Of a stretch of DNA of 64,000 bases, positions 31,090 to 44,207 are shown piece by piece. The first letter of the stretch is position 1. Each line of letters starts with the position of its first letter. The position numbers were made by a program, and so were the translations under genes. This DNA is from Mauremys mutica (taxonomy: Eukaryota > Chordata > Testudines > Geoemydidae), in contig NC_059075.1 of the NCBI RefSeq assembly GCF_020497125.1, positions 43,498,003-43,562,002 on the forward strand, in the 5' to 3' direction. The notes beneath the pieces are model-generated. The model made no database searches. It was not told the origin of the DNA and saw nothing but the letters and a program-made list of their open reading frames with translations.

Positions 31090-31415
31090 ATCTTTTTATC
31101 TTCTTGCTCTCCCTATTTGGTATCATCAGTAAACTTTGATATTTTGATCCACATTGTTGACAGATGCAATAAACTTCTTGAGAAGGGGCTCAGATATTGC
31201 GGTGATGGGGGTATCTAGACAGATAGATCAGGTAAGCTACTGGGGACTCTTCCTTCAAGAGACCTTTTTCCAGCTAGGGAAATTACAATTCACCCACCCT
31301 AATTTCAGATCTTGCCTCTTACCTCCTATGTCATGGCCTCTTTAGCTTAGTCAATAATCTTTTACTGGGAACCTTTTCAAATGCTTTCAGAAAGCAGTGT
31401 GTTTACCTTGTGTCT
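31090..31415 (-). mobile_element. Degraded CR1-like LINE fossil, antisense
   Basis: Tttggtatcatcagtaaact near 31118 parallels ttgtatcatctgcaaactgt in the antisense CR1 at 38.2 kb, and gaaccttttcaaatgctttc near 31370 parallels accttgtcaaaggcttgctg at 38.46 kb. Order and orientation agree with RT sequence on the minus strand. Heavily decayed. Confidence 0.5.
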
Positions 31416-32640
31416 TCTGCAAGGAATAGGGTGCGCCATGTTAAATCCCTGATCTAACTTGGGTTGATTTCAATGAAGTTACACCGGGGATAAATTTGGC
31501 CAGGTGTCTTTAAAGAATACACAGAGTCAAATCAGCAAGGCTATCCGATGTTCTCTTACCAGGCCCTGGACAATTGCTGTTAATATCTTCTTCACCCCTG
31601 ATGGTAATGTGGTAGCAAACTCAGTGGTTTTGTGTTGTTGTGATGTCTCATGATCCTTTAGGTTTGGATATTAACTCCAATATCTATTGATATCCACATG
31701 GAAACAGCTGAGTGAGTGATGTTCTTCCACTATCGGTGATATAGGAAAAAATAGATCCCCCACCTCACCATACACCCCCCCATGCCCCTCATGCCTTGTT
31801 AGTTTATGAGATGGTGTGAATATCTGCTGCTTGCAGAGAATCTGAACAATGTAGGAAGTTACCCTAGAGCCTTTTGTCGGATGGGACAGAGGCTCTGACT
31901 GAAACGCCAGTAAAACAAGACAACCCTTTTCTTTCATTTATCACAGCACCTGCTGCTCCTATTTCAAGACTGGCAAAATTATGATAAATTCTAGACATTC
32001 CATTTGAAAAAACAGTGACGGTTATTGAATGACGACATGTAAGTTACCTGTCACGTCATTTACTGAACTCAGGCACTGGAAAGCCAGTAAATGAGCACTG
32101 AAAAGCCAATCAGCCAGGGCATCATAAATCTTACGGTGTCCACGTCACAATGAAGTCACAGTCACCCTTGCTATCCATGCTCTGCCTGTGCACTGAAGGG
32201 CAAATTCTCCTCTCAGTTACCTCAGTATCAATTCAGAGGACCTGACTGTGACTGGCCTCATACAAGGGTCACTCACTTGGAGGAATGCACAAGATTGTTC
32301 CATCAATGCAGCTGTGAGGGTGCATATCCCTCAAGGAGGACAGGGAGGAGGTGGAGTCTTCCCCCAAACACACATACATGCTCTGCCCCAGCCCATGGTG
32401 TTGGCCAGGCCTCTAGGATGTTGTAACCTGTGCAGTCCTCCCCCTTCTCCCTACAACATCTGACTGCAAAGAAAGGGATGGTCTCTCTTGAGGAATGCTC
32501 CCTCATCTTGGCTCAATATAGCGGGGAGCAACTCCATACCACCCCCCATGTAGGCCAGTGGATAACTGCCCACAATTTGGGCCCCAATGAGTACACTGAT
32601 CTCAATTAATTTACATAGTTGTCATTGTAAAAGTCTTTAG
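31416..32640. other. No gene recognised
   Basis: Ordinary sequence. Frames (minus 31937-31671, plus 32248-32463) show no domain. Confidence 0.45.
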
Positions 32641-33010
32641 GCTAGACTGAGGCAGGGATCGCAGCACTCCTGGCCCTAGCATCCTGTATATGATCATGTA
32701 ATTACCGATTGCATCATAATGAACATGCACAATGGGGCAGAGTTCATGTTAAAAACTTACTTGACATTTTCTGACATTTGGGGGCTTTACTCTGCATGAA
32801 ATCGCGCTAATAGAACCTTCATTATTTGCCTAGACAATGTAGTGAGATAGCACAAAAATGACAAAGAGTCTGCCTGAACTTTAGAGTATTGCACAGAATG
32901 AGACAGGGCTCCTGCAGATTTCATGCTGACTGAGGCATGGCTCATGTTTCTCAGCATCATCCACAATCCCACACACATGAACACGCAGTGCAGACTCTTT
33001 GCCTTCAGGA
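32641..33010. promoter_or_regulatory. Candidate conserved noncoding block
   Basis: The stretch gatcatgtaattaccgattg and the following tcataatgaacatgcacaat, together with gaaatcgcgctaatagaacc, resemble vertebrate CNE composition: moderate AT, no repeat, homeodomain-type cores. Weak inference. Confidence 0.25.
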
Positions 33011-35245
33011 TGTTAGGAAATCATCATTAAAAATCATTCAGCCTTGTTTTAAAATTCCTGCTCAGTCAATAAATAAATAAAATAGCTGAGATTATTTTTT
33101 TGAATTAAGCTATGAGAGCAAGCTCATTGCCCCGCTCTGCTTCTTTTGTGTCAATTTAGGTGGCACACAGGAAGAGGAAACCATCTCCCCCAGCAGGTGC
33201 ATGTTGGGGCAGGAGGGACATGGCCAGCCTACACCATGGTCTGGCCATCTCCAAGCGGGGGGTGATTCTTTGCTAGCTGGCACAGGTTAGAACAGCCACC
33301 AGGGTCCTCTGATCTATGCTAGGATCGGCACTGGAGCAGAACAGGTAATCTGGCTCCCTGATCCCCCCATCTACCGTCTGCTGAAGAATTTCACCCCCAA
33401 AAGTCAAAGACTTATGGGTAACTAAAAGGGAGTTTATAATAGAAATGCGTACACAACTGTGATTTAAATCATTAGTGTTCCAGTTATAAGGATGAGCCAA
33501 GGACCTCAATTTGCAGCCAGACCATCTCAATAAATAAAAAATAAAGTAAAGAAGAAATCCGCATGCCAGCCCCAGTGTGGGCCTACTGCTGTTCAAGGAA
33601 CTCAGTCACTAAGCAGAGCCCCCTTCTGGCTGGTTCCTGGGGTAGCGGTGATGGACTCCAAAGGTAGCTGGGTTCAGTCCTCAAGCCAGAGGAAGAATCC
33701 CCAGGATGCAGAGCCTGAAGGTGTGGAATCGTACATAGGAGACAATGTAGGGGATCCGGGAGAGTTCCTGTTCCCCTCCCCACTGAAAAAAACGCCTGGT
33801 CAGCCTCATTGACTCTGGGTGGCTCGTATGTCAATGGAGGTGGGGGTAGGGGGTTGGGTTATTGCTTTACAGGATGTTTTCCTAAACATTAAAGTGAAAT
33901 CTACATTTGATTGTCTACATACAGAGACCGCCGTGAACGGCACCATAGGAAGTGGGGGGAAAGAGTATGAGCAACCTGCTCTTGATGACAGGTGGTGCCC
34001 AGTGGCGCTGCGGGTGGGGAAATGTGTTAAGGGAAGCGGGGACATTTCTGGTTTACAGTAGAATTTTTTATATACGTTTTAGGAAAAAGACAGATGCTGG
34101 ATTGTGCATTTTCCGTCACAGAACCTCCTGCACTAAGGAAGGGCGTCTAATGTATATCGGAGTTTAGATGCTGAACTATGGGGATAGATGCTACCGATAG
34201 CTCCTGTGGTCATCCACCCATTCGGGGTGGCAGGGAGGAAGGAAGACTGTGGAAAAACAGCCTGTTAGGTCTAGGAAAACACTCTCACGTGTTTTCTTCT
34301 TGGATTGAGGTCTCCCAGGGCTAGCTGCAGCACTTGGATGACTTAATTTTTAAAGGGTGGCTAAACTCCTATGTTTCATTAGGGCCTTGGGAGTAAACCC
34401 CAGTCAGAGGCTGACTTCTAAACCTTGTGAAGTTTTAAATTTAATTTTAGAGCCTATTTTGTCATTTCCAGCCTGTCCCTCAGTTCCTATGTGAGGCAGG
34501 GGGTGGCATGCTACTCTGGTGACATGCATAGCAGATAAGAGCAGCAGTCAGGGAGCTACTGACAGACACTCTCTGTGGTAAATGTTATCCCCACCCCTCA
34601 CCTCCAAACACACACACACTGCTTCCCTCTATACGGGCCAAGCTTGGGATGGGAAGGAGCATTTGGTGCAGGAGGGGGCTGCCTGAAAGCCACTGCTGCA
34701 GGGGCACTAGGTAGAACCAAGAAGCACTGCAGCGAGAGGGTGGCAGGCAGGCAAAGAGTGGCCTCAGAGACCAGGCTGGTGCTTGTGCCACCGTGCAAGG
34801 AGTGGGGCGGCAGGGCCTTTAATATGCTGAGTGGCTGGGACTGCTGCCAGGAGCCAGTTCCTTTCCCTGGAGGTGGCAGAGGAATATCCCCTCACCTGTC
34901 CCTCTCCTGCCACCCAAAGACACAAAACACGTGGGGCCAGAATTGGGGCTCCCTCCAGGCCACTCCTGTCAGAGATTGTGGCACATGGCAGTAAAATGTC
35001 CGCAGGCACAGAGAGGCCAAGTTTAACATCAACCTTTTCCTTTGGGGGGACAGAGTGCTTTTGGGAGCTATACAGATGCTCGGAGCCAATGGGGGCAGCT
35101 TGTTATGACTTTTATGCTGGGTTTAGATTTGGTTTTCCTTCTTGCAATCCCCTTCTGAGGTAAGAGAGGTACTTTCCCTACTCAAGCCTCCCCTATCCAG
35201 GCAGCTTCCCTCTTCAGAACAGAGACCTCTGACTTATCCCAGTAC
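33011..35245. other. No gene recognised
   Basis: Transposon-poor, mixed composition. The GC-rich part at 34575-35000 opens overlapping frames on both strands (up to 139 residues) without family resemblance. Confidence 0.45.
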
Positions 35246-35570
35246 CACAAGCTTCTTCACTAAATATGATTATTGTTATTATTACTATTGCTATTATGTC
35301 ATAAATTGACGTCTTGTGTTCTAGTCTGTTATCTGGGGATTCTGCTCTAATCTTGATGATCGCTAATGCAGTGTAAATCCAGCGCGCTGGGTGATAATCT
35401 GGCTACATAAAAATGGATGTTTTAGACATAATCAAAACCTTTCATTTTAATGTTGTACAATATATTTGGTCTAAAGTGCATTTCACTTCAGTCATTCTTG
35501 TTTGCTGCTCAGAAACGCACCCGAGTGTTTTTAAAATGAAGCTGGTACGTGGCGTGTAAACTTTGGAATT
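35246..35570. promoter_or_regulatory. Candidate conserved noncoding element
   Basis: Gattattgttattattacta, gtcataaattgacgtc, gatgatcgctaatgcagtgt and gggtgataatctggctacat form a repeat-free stretch with CRE-like (tgacgtc), homeodomain and GATA-type cores. Inferred from composition only. Confidence 0.3.
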
Positions 35571-37205
35571 TAATACACACTGAGTAGAACCAACCCTTGG
35601 AAGGGAAAACAGAAACTTCTCAGCTGTGATTTGGTACAGAACAGAACAATTATGCTGTGCAGACTGGTGACATCTGAAAGTTGGCAGGGAAGCTGGCCCT
35701 GTCCCAGTGCCTGCAGGGAGCTTTTCTCCCCCCCACACAACCAGAAATCCGTAGGACTTTTTGTTTATTTTAAATGAAAACTGGTGAGATGCATTTCAGT
35801 TTATTATCAATGGTTTATATAGACTGAAACTATATTTTCAATCTAAGTCTATTACACATGATCAGGCAGGTCTGGCCTAAGAGGCAAAAAGTGTGCTATG
35901 CACTCGCTACCTAATTACCTGGACAGAGAGAAAGAGATGAAAACAGAAAGCAGCAGCTGGAAGGAGAAAGAAGAAATCATAAGGGATTGTCTCCCCCCCA
36001 CACCAAAAAAAATAACCCTACTGTCTTAGTTAAAAATAATACATATATGTATATTGCTTTATTTGTATTCTTTTATTTGAATCCCCCTATATATACTTAC
36101 ACACCACATCCCTACTAAGTTTCAGTTGGGTTGTTTCTGTAATATCTTCTACCATACTGGGAGTTTTTTCTTTTCTCTCCTTCATCTTGTTCTTCCTCTT
36201 CTTTTCCTGAGTCCATCCCCTTTGAGTTCCCTGTTCTCCCCATGCATTACTGTGTCCTGGCTCTACATGTTTTCTGTGCACCTGCACTCTTAGCATTAAA
36301 GCACATGGAAAGCAAATGCATGTGTTTGGAGGGAAAATAAAAACAACCACTCACCACTCCTTTCACTGGGGGGCCACATTAAACAAGATCATGAGTTGGA
36401 GTTGGCCTGTGACCTACCGTTAGCCAGCTCTGTGATAGGGCTTTTTCCCTTCTCCTGCCCCAGTCAGATCCCTCTCCCTAGTGCCCCACTCTGACATAAC
36501 TCTTACCTCCAACTTCATCCTGCTGACAGGCTGGGATCTGGGCTACTTCTATGCCCCCAGCAGGTTTTACACTTGTGTCAGTCCATGATGCTAGTGTGGC
36601 TGCCTGCAAAGCCTGCCGGAGTGTAGGAGCTGCCCCCACAGGATTAGGCACAGAAGATGTGCGTAGTAGTTCTGGTGCCCTGTAGGAATGAAAAAGGTAG
36701 TAAGAACATAGCAGGGGTCAGCAGGGGTCAGGAGATAAGGTGGCTGTAGGAGATGGACTCCCTTTGATATTGCAACAGAGCAGGCTCATGAGCACGGGTG
36801 AATAAGAGAGGCTAAATCATTTCAGGGAAAGGAAGGAAAGCAACCAAGCTAAGGCAACGGTCCTGTGCCCCGACCCCAGGAGCAGCAATATTCACAAAAA
36901 AGAAAACAGTACATCTCTGGGGGTCAAGTCCCCTTTCTCTCCCCTGCTGTCAACGGAGATGGCTCTGCCCATTCAGCTGCCACTGGAAACAGAGAATTGA
37001 GAAATCCATCAAAATAATTTAGTTATGGATGGGCTTCACTCTCCAGTGTATAAAGAAACAGCATTCTCCTTTCACAAACGTCTGTGCCCCTCCCCACTCC
37101 CATTATAATACATCATACTCTTAAAATTCCCCTATAATGAAAAACCACTGTCTGATTTTGTCTAAAATCTCTTCTTCTAAGCCTTCCAGGACTGTAAACA
37201 TGAAA
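35571..37205. other. No gene recognised
   Basis: A/T-rich first half with a T/A-rich patch near 36030-36080, then ordinary sequence. A 10-bp direct repeat (gcaggggtca, twice) lies at 36711-36730. No credible exon. Confidence 0.45.
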
Positions 37206-37210
37206 GAGGA

Positions 37211-39435
37211 GCAATAAGAACATAAGAATGGCTATACTGGGTCAGACCAATGGTCCATCTAGCCCAGTATCCCGTCTTCTGACAGTGGCCACTGCCAGGT
37301 GCTTCAAAGGGATGAACAGAACAGGGCAGTTTATCAACTGATCCATCCCCTCTTGTCCAGTCGCAGCTTCCAGTCATCAAAGGTTCAGGGACACCTAGAG
37401 CATGAGGTTGTGTCCCTGATCATCTTGGCTAATAGCCATTGATGAACCTATCCTCCAGGAACTTATCTAATTCTTTTTTGAACCCAGTTATACTTTTGGC
37501 CTTCACATCCTGTGACTATGAGTTCCACAGGTTGACTGTGTGTTCTGTGAAGAAGTACTTCCTTATGTTTGTTTTAAACCCGCTGACTAGTAATTTCATT
37601 TGGTGACCTCTCATTCGTGTATGATGTGAAGGGGTAAATAACACTTCTTATTCACTTTCTCCACATCAGTCATGATTTTATAGATCTCTACCATATCCCT
37701 CCTCAATCGTCTCTTTTCCAAGCTGAACAGTCCCAGTCTTTTTAATCTCTCCTCATATGGAAGCTGTTCCATAAACCTAGTAATTTTTGTTACCCTTCTC
37801 TGTATTTTTTCCAATTCTAATGTATCTTTTTTGACATGGGGAGACCTGAACTGCACACAGTATTCAAGGTGTGTGTACACCATGGATTTATATAATAGCA
37901 GTATGATATTTGATGTCTTATTACCTATCCATTTCCTAATGGTTCCTAACATTCTGTTAGCTTTTCTGACTGCTGGTGCACATTGAGCTGATGTTTTCAG
38001 AGAACTACCCACAATGACTCCAAGCTCTCTCTTTTGAGTGGTAACAGCTAAATTAGACCACATCATTTTGTATTATAGTTGGGCTTATGTTTTCCAATGC
38101 GCATTACTTTGCATTTAACAACATTGAATTTCATCTGCCATTTGCCTGCCCAGTTTTGTGAGATCACTTTGTAATTCTTCAAGGTCTGCTCTGGACTTAA
38201 TGATCTTGAGTAATTTTGTATCATCTGCAAACTGTGCCATCTCACTGTTCACCGCTTTTTCCAGATCATTTATGAATATGTTGAACAGGACCAGTACAGA
38301 TCCTTGGGGACACCTGCTATTTACCTATCTCCATTGTGAAAACTGACCATTTATTTCTACCCATTGTTTTCTAACTTTTAACTAGTTCCTGATCCATAAG
38401 AGGACCTTCCCTCTTATTCCATGACTGCTTACTTTGCTTAAGAGCCTTTGATGAGGGACCTTGTCAAAGGCTTGCTGAAAGTCCAAGTACACTATATCCA
38501 CTGGATCACCCTGGTCCACATGTTTGTTGATCACCTCAAAGAATTGTAATAGATTGGTGAGGCACAATTTTCCCTTACAAAGGCCATGTTGACTCTTCCT
38601 CAACATATCATATTCTTCTATGTGTCTGATAATTCTGTTCTGTACTATAGTTTCAACTAATTTTCCTGGTTCTGAAGTTAGGCTCACTGGCCTGTAATTG
38701 CCAGGATTGCCTCTTTAGCCTTTTTAAAAAATTGGCATCACATTAGCTATCCTGCAGTTATCTGGTACAGAGGCTGATTTAAGCAATAGATTACATATCT
38801 CAGTTAGTGGTTTTGCAATTTCATATTTGAGTTTCTTCAGAACTCTTGGATCAATACCATCTGGTTATGGTGACTTATTACTGGTTAATTTAGTTCCAAA
38901 ACCTCCTCTATTGACACCTCAATCTGGGACAGTTCCTCATATTTGTCACCTAAGAAGAATGGCTCGGATGTGGGAATTTCACTCACATCCTCCACAGTGA
39001 AGACCAATGCAAATAATTCATTTACCTTCTCCAAAACAGCTTGTCTTCCTTGAGTGCTTCTTTAGCACCTCCATCGTCCAGTGGCTCCACCAATAGTTTG
39101 GCAGGCTTCCTGCTGCTGACGTACTTTAAAAAATATTGCTGTTAGTTTTTGTGTCTTTTGCTAGTTGTGCTTCAAATTCTTTTTTGGCCTGCCTAATTAT
39201 ATTTTTCCACTTGACTTGCCAGAGTTTATGCTCCTTTCTAGTTTCCCAACTAGGGTTTAACTTCCAATTTTTAAAGGAAGTCTCTCTAACTGACTCTTTT
39301 ACTCCGCTGTTTAGCCATAGTGGCATTTTATGTTGGTCCTCTTACTGTTTTTTTTTGTTTGTTTGTTTTTAATTTGGAGTATACATATAGTCTATTATGG
39401 TGGTTTCTTTAAAGTTTCCATGCAGCTTGCAGGCA
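37211..39435 (-). mobile_element. CR1 LINE, long antisense copy (most of ORF2 and the 3' end)
   Basis: The 3' end lies at the left: agaacataagaatggctata and ggtcagaccaatggtccatc. Read on minus, blocks follow in order from the right: MPLWLNSGVKESVRETSFKN (39326), RT start TSEPGKLVETIVQNRIIRHI (38680), YLDFQQAFDKVPHQRLLSKV, a QGSVLVLFNIFINDLEKAV-like stretch near 38300, the catalytic box in QFADDTKLLK near 38240-38210, then KRELGVIVGSSLKTSAQC, VRKANRMLGTIRKW, LEYCVQFRSPHVKKDTLELE and GLFSLEKRRLRRDM (38040-37680). The FADD box is intact, but frameshifts separate the segments, and the endonuclease part is largely missing. The same 3' tail is present at 44208-44447 and 62298-62460. Confidence 0.93.
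39352..39372. repeat. T-rich (TTTG)n simple repeat
   Basis: Ttttttttgtttgtttgttt lies inside the 5' part of the antisense CR1. It creates the F-rich frame at 39330. Confidence 0.75.
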
Positions 39436-39830
39436 TTTCACTGCATGGGATATGGCACATTGGCCCAAGAGTGCAGACAAATGGAGATTCCTCTGCAGAG
39501 ACAGACTCTGGTTGTCATATTCCTGGAGGACCCCTCTCTCTGTATGCTTCTTGGGGACGCCTCCTCTGTTCAAACTTGCCATAAACACAAGTCTTCAGGA
39601 AAGCCCAAAGAGAAATATGGAGCCGATGATGCACCATCTCTCTACAACCCTCTCATGCCTTGTCCAGAACACAGGGATAGAAGCTGTTGTGAAAAAAGGG
39701 GACTGTGTGCCTTTAAGAAGTGCCTGGCTGTCCTGGTGTCTGTAGTGCAGTGAGGCAGGGAATGCACCGCTGATACTAACCAAGTTTGCCAGCCATGCTT
39801 TTCTCATGGCTCCCACACAATGGCCCGTTT
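39436..39830. other. No gene recognised
   Basis: Overlapping plus-strand frames (39397-39753, 39452-39745) have no recognised domain. The sequence appears unique. Confidence 0.4.
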
Positions 39831-39945
39831 TTTGCCCACCTGCCGATAATGCTTAATTAGGCGAGGAGTTGATTAATTTGTGGTAATTGACAGCTAATTA
39901 CAGGCCTGAGGGCTCATTAACTTGACGTCTTGTCTCAGTGAATTG
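39831..39945. promoter_or_regulatory. Candidate conserved noncoding element, dense homeodomain sites
   Basis: Within about 70 bases there are gcttaattaggc, gttgattaatttg, ggtaattgacag, gctaattacagg and gctcattaactt, i.e. five ATTA/TAAT cores with LHX/NKX/PAX-like flanks. The stretch is free of repeats and coding frames. Enhancer role is inference. Confidence 0.4.
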
Positions 39946-40966
39946 GCTGAAGGGGGGTCAGGTGATGTGCAACCTCCCCCAACCTCCCAGACACCCTCTA
40001 TTCCCAGCACAGAAGGACCGTTGGAATTTACCTGGATCACAGGAAGGGGGATAGGAGAACAGCCTGTGGAGAAACAGCAGCTTAATGCAGGGGTAGGAAA
40101 AGGAGGGCAGAGCTCCTGAGCTAGTACTGACACACAGAGGGGCTAAAACAGCACTTTTTAGATACTACAGCGATAAACAATGTTATAAAAGCCTATAAAT
40201 ACAATGCCCGTTGCATTTTGGTCACAGACACAGAACAGAGCTGAGGTTCAGGACAGATGGTCCCAGCTGGCAAAATGGGTGATCCCAAAGCTGAAGTAGA
40301 GGAATTTCTGGATTCAATCAGGGATAGACTGGAAGTCAGTGGGAGAACACTGGGTATACCACACTAGTGGCAGAGGGGAACAGTGGCTTGGGGGACAGAG
40401 GAATTACTTACCTGTGTGGGGTGTGAGTTCTTGAGAGCCCGGCTCCTGTGTATGAGGCTCTGGGAATGCTGATGGTCTAGGGTACTATTAGATTATAAAC
40501 ACACTTCACAGGGTAGGTCATATCAGGAGGGTAGATTGGGATGAGGAAGGGCCTCTCAGAATCATGTAAACTGGTCAGGATTCCCTTTACAATGATATGA
40601 CTGGCCTCCAATGGCTAGAAGCTCTCATTTCCACTTTATACCACCCCCGTGACCATCTCCAAGACCTAAGAAATTAGCCAGTTTCCAGGCACCAATTGCA
40701 ACAGAATTAGCGAGTTTCCTATGGGTTAAAAAGAAAGTACAAACAATTACAGAGCAACTGAAGAGCATAAGAACTGCCAAACAAGAAATGATCATTAGTG
40801 CATCTTGTCTAGTATCCCAGACCCATACTAAATTAGATCTATGGGCCATATAATCCAGTATCCTTCTGGAACAGGCCCCAAAGACTGATATTTTAGCTTC
40901 AACTGTGGACAATGTTGGGTGTTACAAGAGAAGGCATAAAATTCCCACAAGGCCAGTTATTGTTCA
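39946..40966. other. No gene recognised
   Basis: Ordinary sequence. The minus frame 40912-40625 (95 residues) shows a hydrophobic run (MIISCLAVLMLFSCSVIVCT) but no family, and is likely chance. Confidence 0.4.
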
Positions 40967-40974
40967 ATACTACC

Positions 40975-41734
40975 CAGTGGTGAATTAGTCACTGGGTCGA
41001 TGGGGCCTGGGCCCAGGGGCCCCAGCCAACTGGGGAGTGCCGGAAAAAATCCACTGCCAGGTGGCGGAAGCCCGGAACCCCAGCCACTGGGCGGGTGGGA
41101 CGGGGGAAATGGTCTCCCCCAGTGGCCCCTGGCCCCATCCCTAGCAGAAACGCTGGGATGGGGGAAGCTGCCCCCCCCAGTGGCCCCTAACCTTGTCCCC
41201 AGCAGAATTCCCCAGGCAGGGGAAGCCCCAGTGCCCCACACCCGTCCATGGAAGAAGCCGCAGGGCAACAGGGGAAGCCCCCATGCCTGACCCTGCTCTC
41301 TGGCAGAAGCGCCGGGCAGGCGAGGCAGGAGAAGCCCTCTAGTGCCCCGACCCTGGTCCCCTGCAGAAGCTTGAGGGGTGGGGGGAAAAACCCCAAGACC
41401 CTGACCCCTGCTGTGGCCCTAGGGCTGGAGGAACTCTCACTCCTCACTGCAGCACCAGGGCCGTGGATGGGGACAGGGGTTCTCCGGTCTTGGGGCCGCA
41501 GGGGAGGCAGAAAGGAGCAAAAGGAGTTGCAGGGCTGCAGTGGAGGGGCAGAATGGGGGAGACCCTGTGTGGAACAGGAGTTGGCCCCAAGGAAGGGGCA
41601 GAATGGGGGCGGGGCTGCGGGCAAGGGCGCAGGCGGAAGGGGCAGAATGGGGGCGGGACTGCAGGCGGACAGGGTGGGGAGGGGCCCCCCACTTACTCTG
41701 GCCCAGGGCACCAGGAAACCTTAATCTGCCTCTG
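40975..41734. mobile_element. Nonautonomous hAT element with GC-rich internal repeats
   Basis: The ends cagtggtgaattagt and ttaatctgcctctg are near-complementary. The flanking 8 bases atactacc (40967-40974) and atactgtc (41735-41742) agree at 6 of 8. The inside is very GC-rich with two kinds of imperfect tandem units: agtggcccctggccccatcc / cagcagaaacgctgg units at about 41030-41400, and gggcagaatgggggcggggc units at about 41545-41665. Frames on both strands up to 174 residues come from these arrays and are not genes. Confidence 0.85.
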
Positions 41735-41742
41735 ATACTGTC

Positions 41743-42530
41743 CTACTGAGGAACTAGAGGAAACTGTACAGAAAACATTTGCAAAAATACTTATTTTAAA
41801 AGGATACCACCCTACTACATTTTTATTCATTATACAGAGTCATTTATTTATATCACAGAGTCTGAGTTTTTGCTGGATTATTGCCTGAACACAGACTTTT
41901 TATCTGATCAGTTGCTTCTTAGTAGCTCCTTATTGGATAGAAATTATGGGACGTCTTAAATGTGTTGCTTTTTAATTTTGTACACCCTCTTGTTTTAATT
42001 TTTTATACCGGAGCAAACTTGAACCTGATTGGCTTTTTGTACAGCAGTCATTGTCTTACACCCTTCGTTCATTTGACTTTTCTCTTTTTCACCCTAAATA
42101 TTCCCAGACTTTGTAGTGTCTCTTTTTGTAAGGAAGCCAAACCATCCCCATGCCTCTAATAAATGTTGCTACCCTTCTCAGGGCCTTCCTCAATTTCCAT
42201 AGCTGAAAACTATATCTGAGAGAACATCCCAGTAATTTTTATTATGGCATTGGAATATTTTCCTTATCACTTAGCACCAAGGAGGGTAATTGTTTGGAAT
42301 AGTCCAAAAGGATATAGCCTGTCATTTTCTCTCTAGATCCATTACTAAAACACTGGGCGATGGAAGCCTTGCTCATTTCTCACCTTGACTACTACATGCC
42401 TTTCAGAGCAAGTGTGAGCAAAGGCTATATAAAAAGTTAAGTACTAGATGTAGCATGCCACACTGAGCAATAGCAAGTGTAAGTCCCTTGTACCTCTCCT
42501 CTTTATCTTTTAGATACTGTCATGGCCCCA
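41743..42530. other. No gene; possible old LINE fossil at 42100-42230
   Basis: Aagccaaaccatccccatgc with tgttgctacccttctcaggg and ccttcctcaatttcc resembles the antisense C-terminal region of CR1/L2-type LINEs (compare gttacccttctctgtatttt at 37.8 kb). The remainder is AT-rich without recognised content. Confidence 0.35.
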
Positions 42531-42544
42531 ATGACCAAAGTATT

Positions 42545-42740
42545 GGAGCTTTACACACATTAATGAATTTATCTGCACAACTTCCCTGTGCGGCAGGAAA
42601 TATTACTCCATTTTACAGATGGGGCACTGAGGCATAAAATAGATTAAGTGATTTGCCCAAGGTCATATAGGAAATCTGTGGAAGAGCCAGGTATGGCTGT
42701 AGATCTCATGAGTCCCACTCTAGTGTCTTCTTAGGCCTTT
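42545..42740 (+). mobile_element. MIR-type SINE
   Basis: Clear MIR core in order: ttccctgtgcggcaggaaat, ccattttacagatggggcac, tgaggcataaaatagattaa, gtgatttgcccaaggtcata, gtggaagagccaggtatggc and ctcatgagtcccactct. It lacks a clear tRNA-like head. Confidence 0.88.
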
Positions 42741-44200
42741 CTCTTACTACATGGCAGGAATAACTTGGATGCCACACAGCAATGCTCATTATTGTAGGCT
42801 CAACCTGCCTTAGCTGCAAGTCTGGCTAACAAGCCAGCTGCCTCAGTGAGTCAGCAAAACCCATTTAACACTTTCACATCAGGATCAACACCAGCTAACA
42901 GGGTGGAAGATGTTCCAGGCAAAGATTGCCAGCCTGTTCCAGTCACCATAAGCCTTACTCACAGACATGTCTCCGCTGTACAATGAGAAATTATAGAAGG
43001 GAGATTAGTTACAAAGAGACCCTCAAATTTGGGGGTCACCTGGAATCCTGAGTGCTTCATTTTTCTTGTTGAACCATCTGAAGGATGAGGGAAAAGGGGT
43101 TAATGAAAATCTACATGGGAAACAATACAGATTCCCATCCTTATTAGCCTAAATATCAGAGAGAGAGAGCGGTAACCAGGGAAGATGTTTAAAAAGTGTG
43201 TCAGAATAGAAGGCTTTTCAAAGCCACTTTGCATTGGGTGCCTTGAACATTGGGATGAGCTTGAATGCTCTATACAAATGGGTCAGTAATACACAGGGCA
43301 TCCTATTAGCCGCGTGCTATATGGGCCCCATCTGAGTGCCTTGTTGGGTGGCGCTGTGCCTCTCCCAGGAAGGAATGCCTCAAGAGGACTGGCCCTCCCC
43401 AAGTTCTTTAGCAGAAAACATTTGCACCATTTCATATGATTAAAACAATTTGACTGAAACCCTTATCTCCAAAAACAGAACTCCCACTCAACCCAGTTAA
43501 GGGCTCTCTATATATGAAGGGAAGATTGATAAATCTACAATTGCTTCGTCTATCTGAATGGATTTGATCGAATATTGGAGGGCTTCACACAACCATGAAT
43601 CCTATTTGATCCATTCTGTGTACCTGGCACCCCATACTGTCCTTGAGTAGGTGATCAAACACCCCTGCCAGGATTGTCATGTCACAATTCAGCTATGACA
43701 CGGCACAGTACAGGGAGCACTCACTAGGAAAGGTGGCGTTCGTTAGGCATCAGTACTGTGGCAGCATAATGAGACATTTCCACTGACATGACTTCATCCT
43801 GGTCTGAGAAATTATTAGTAATTGACTAAAAATCTGAGCGAGATCAGGAATTTTATGAACTCTGTAGCCATCACCAGTTCCTTCCTGGGTCTTGGCCTTG
43901 ATGAGGATGTTGTCTAAATTGGAAAAGACATGTCAGCCTCTGCTTCTGAGATGTGCCACAAGAGTCATTAACACTTTAATGAAGACTCTCAGGGAAAAGA
44001 GAAGAGCCTGAATGATAGTGTGTTGTTTTAGCAGCACGTTCCATTGTAGCAGAAGTGTAGGTACCTCCTATATGAATAATGCAAAGGTGTGTATAAATAA
44101 ATCGTGATCAGACTTATAGATGGTCATGAATTCCCCTGGCAGAATCCTTTCCCAGAGGATATTGTGAAGGCCAAGACTACAACAGGGTTAAAAAAAAACA
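42741..44200. other. No gene recognised
   Basis: Unique-looking sequence with an A-rich stretch at about 44190-44205 just before the CR1 tail. No frame above background. Confidence 0.45.
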
Positions 44201-44207
44201 AAAACAA

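Noticed and set aside
41187..41724. Overlapping frames of 174 and 158 residues
   Set aside because: Produced by tandem GC-rich units inside the hAT element 40975-41734.
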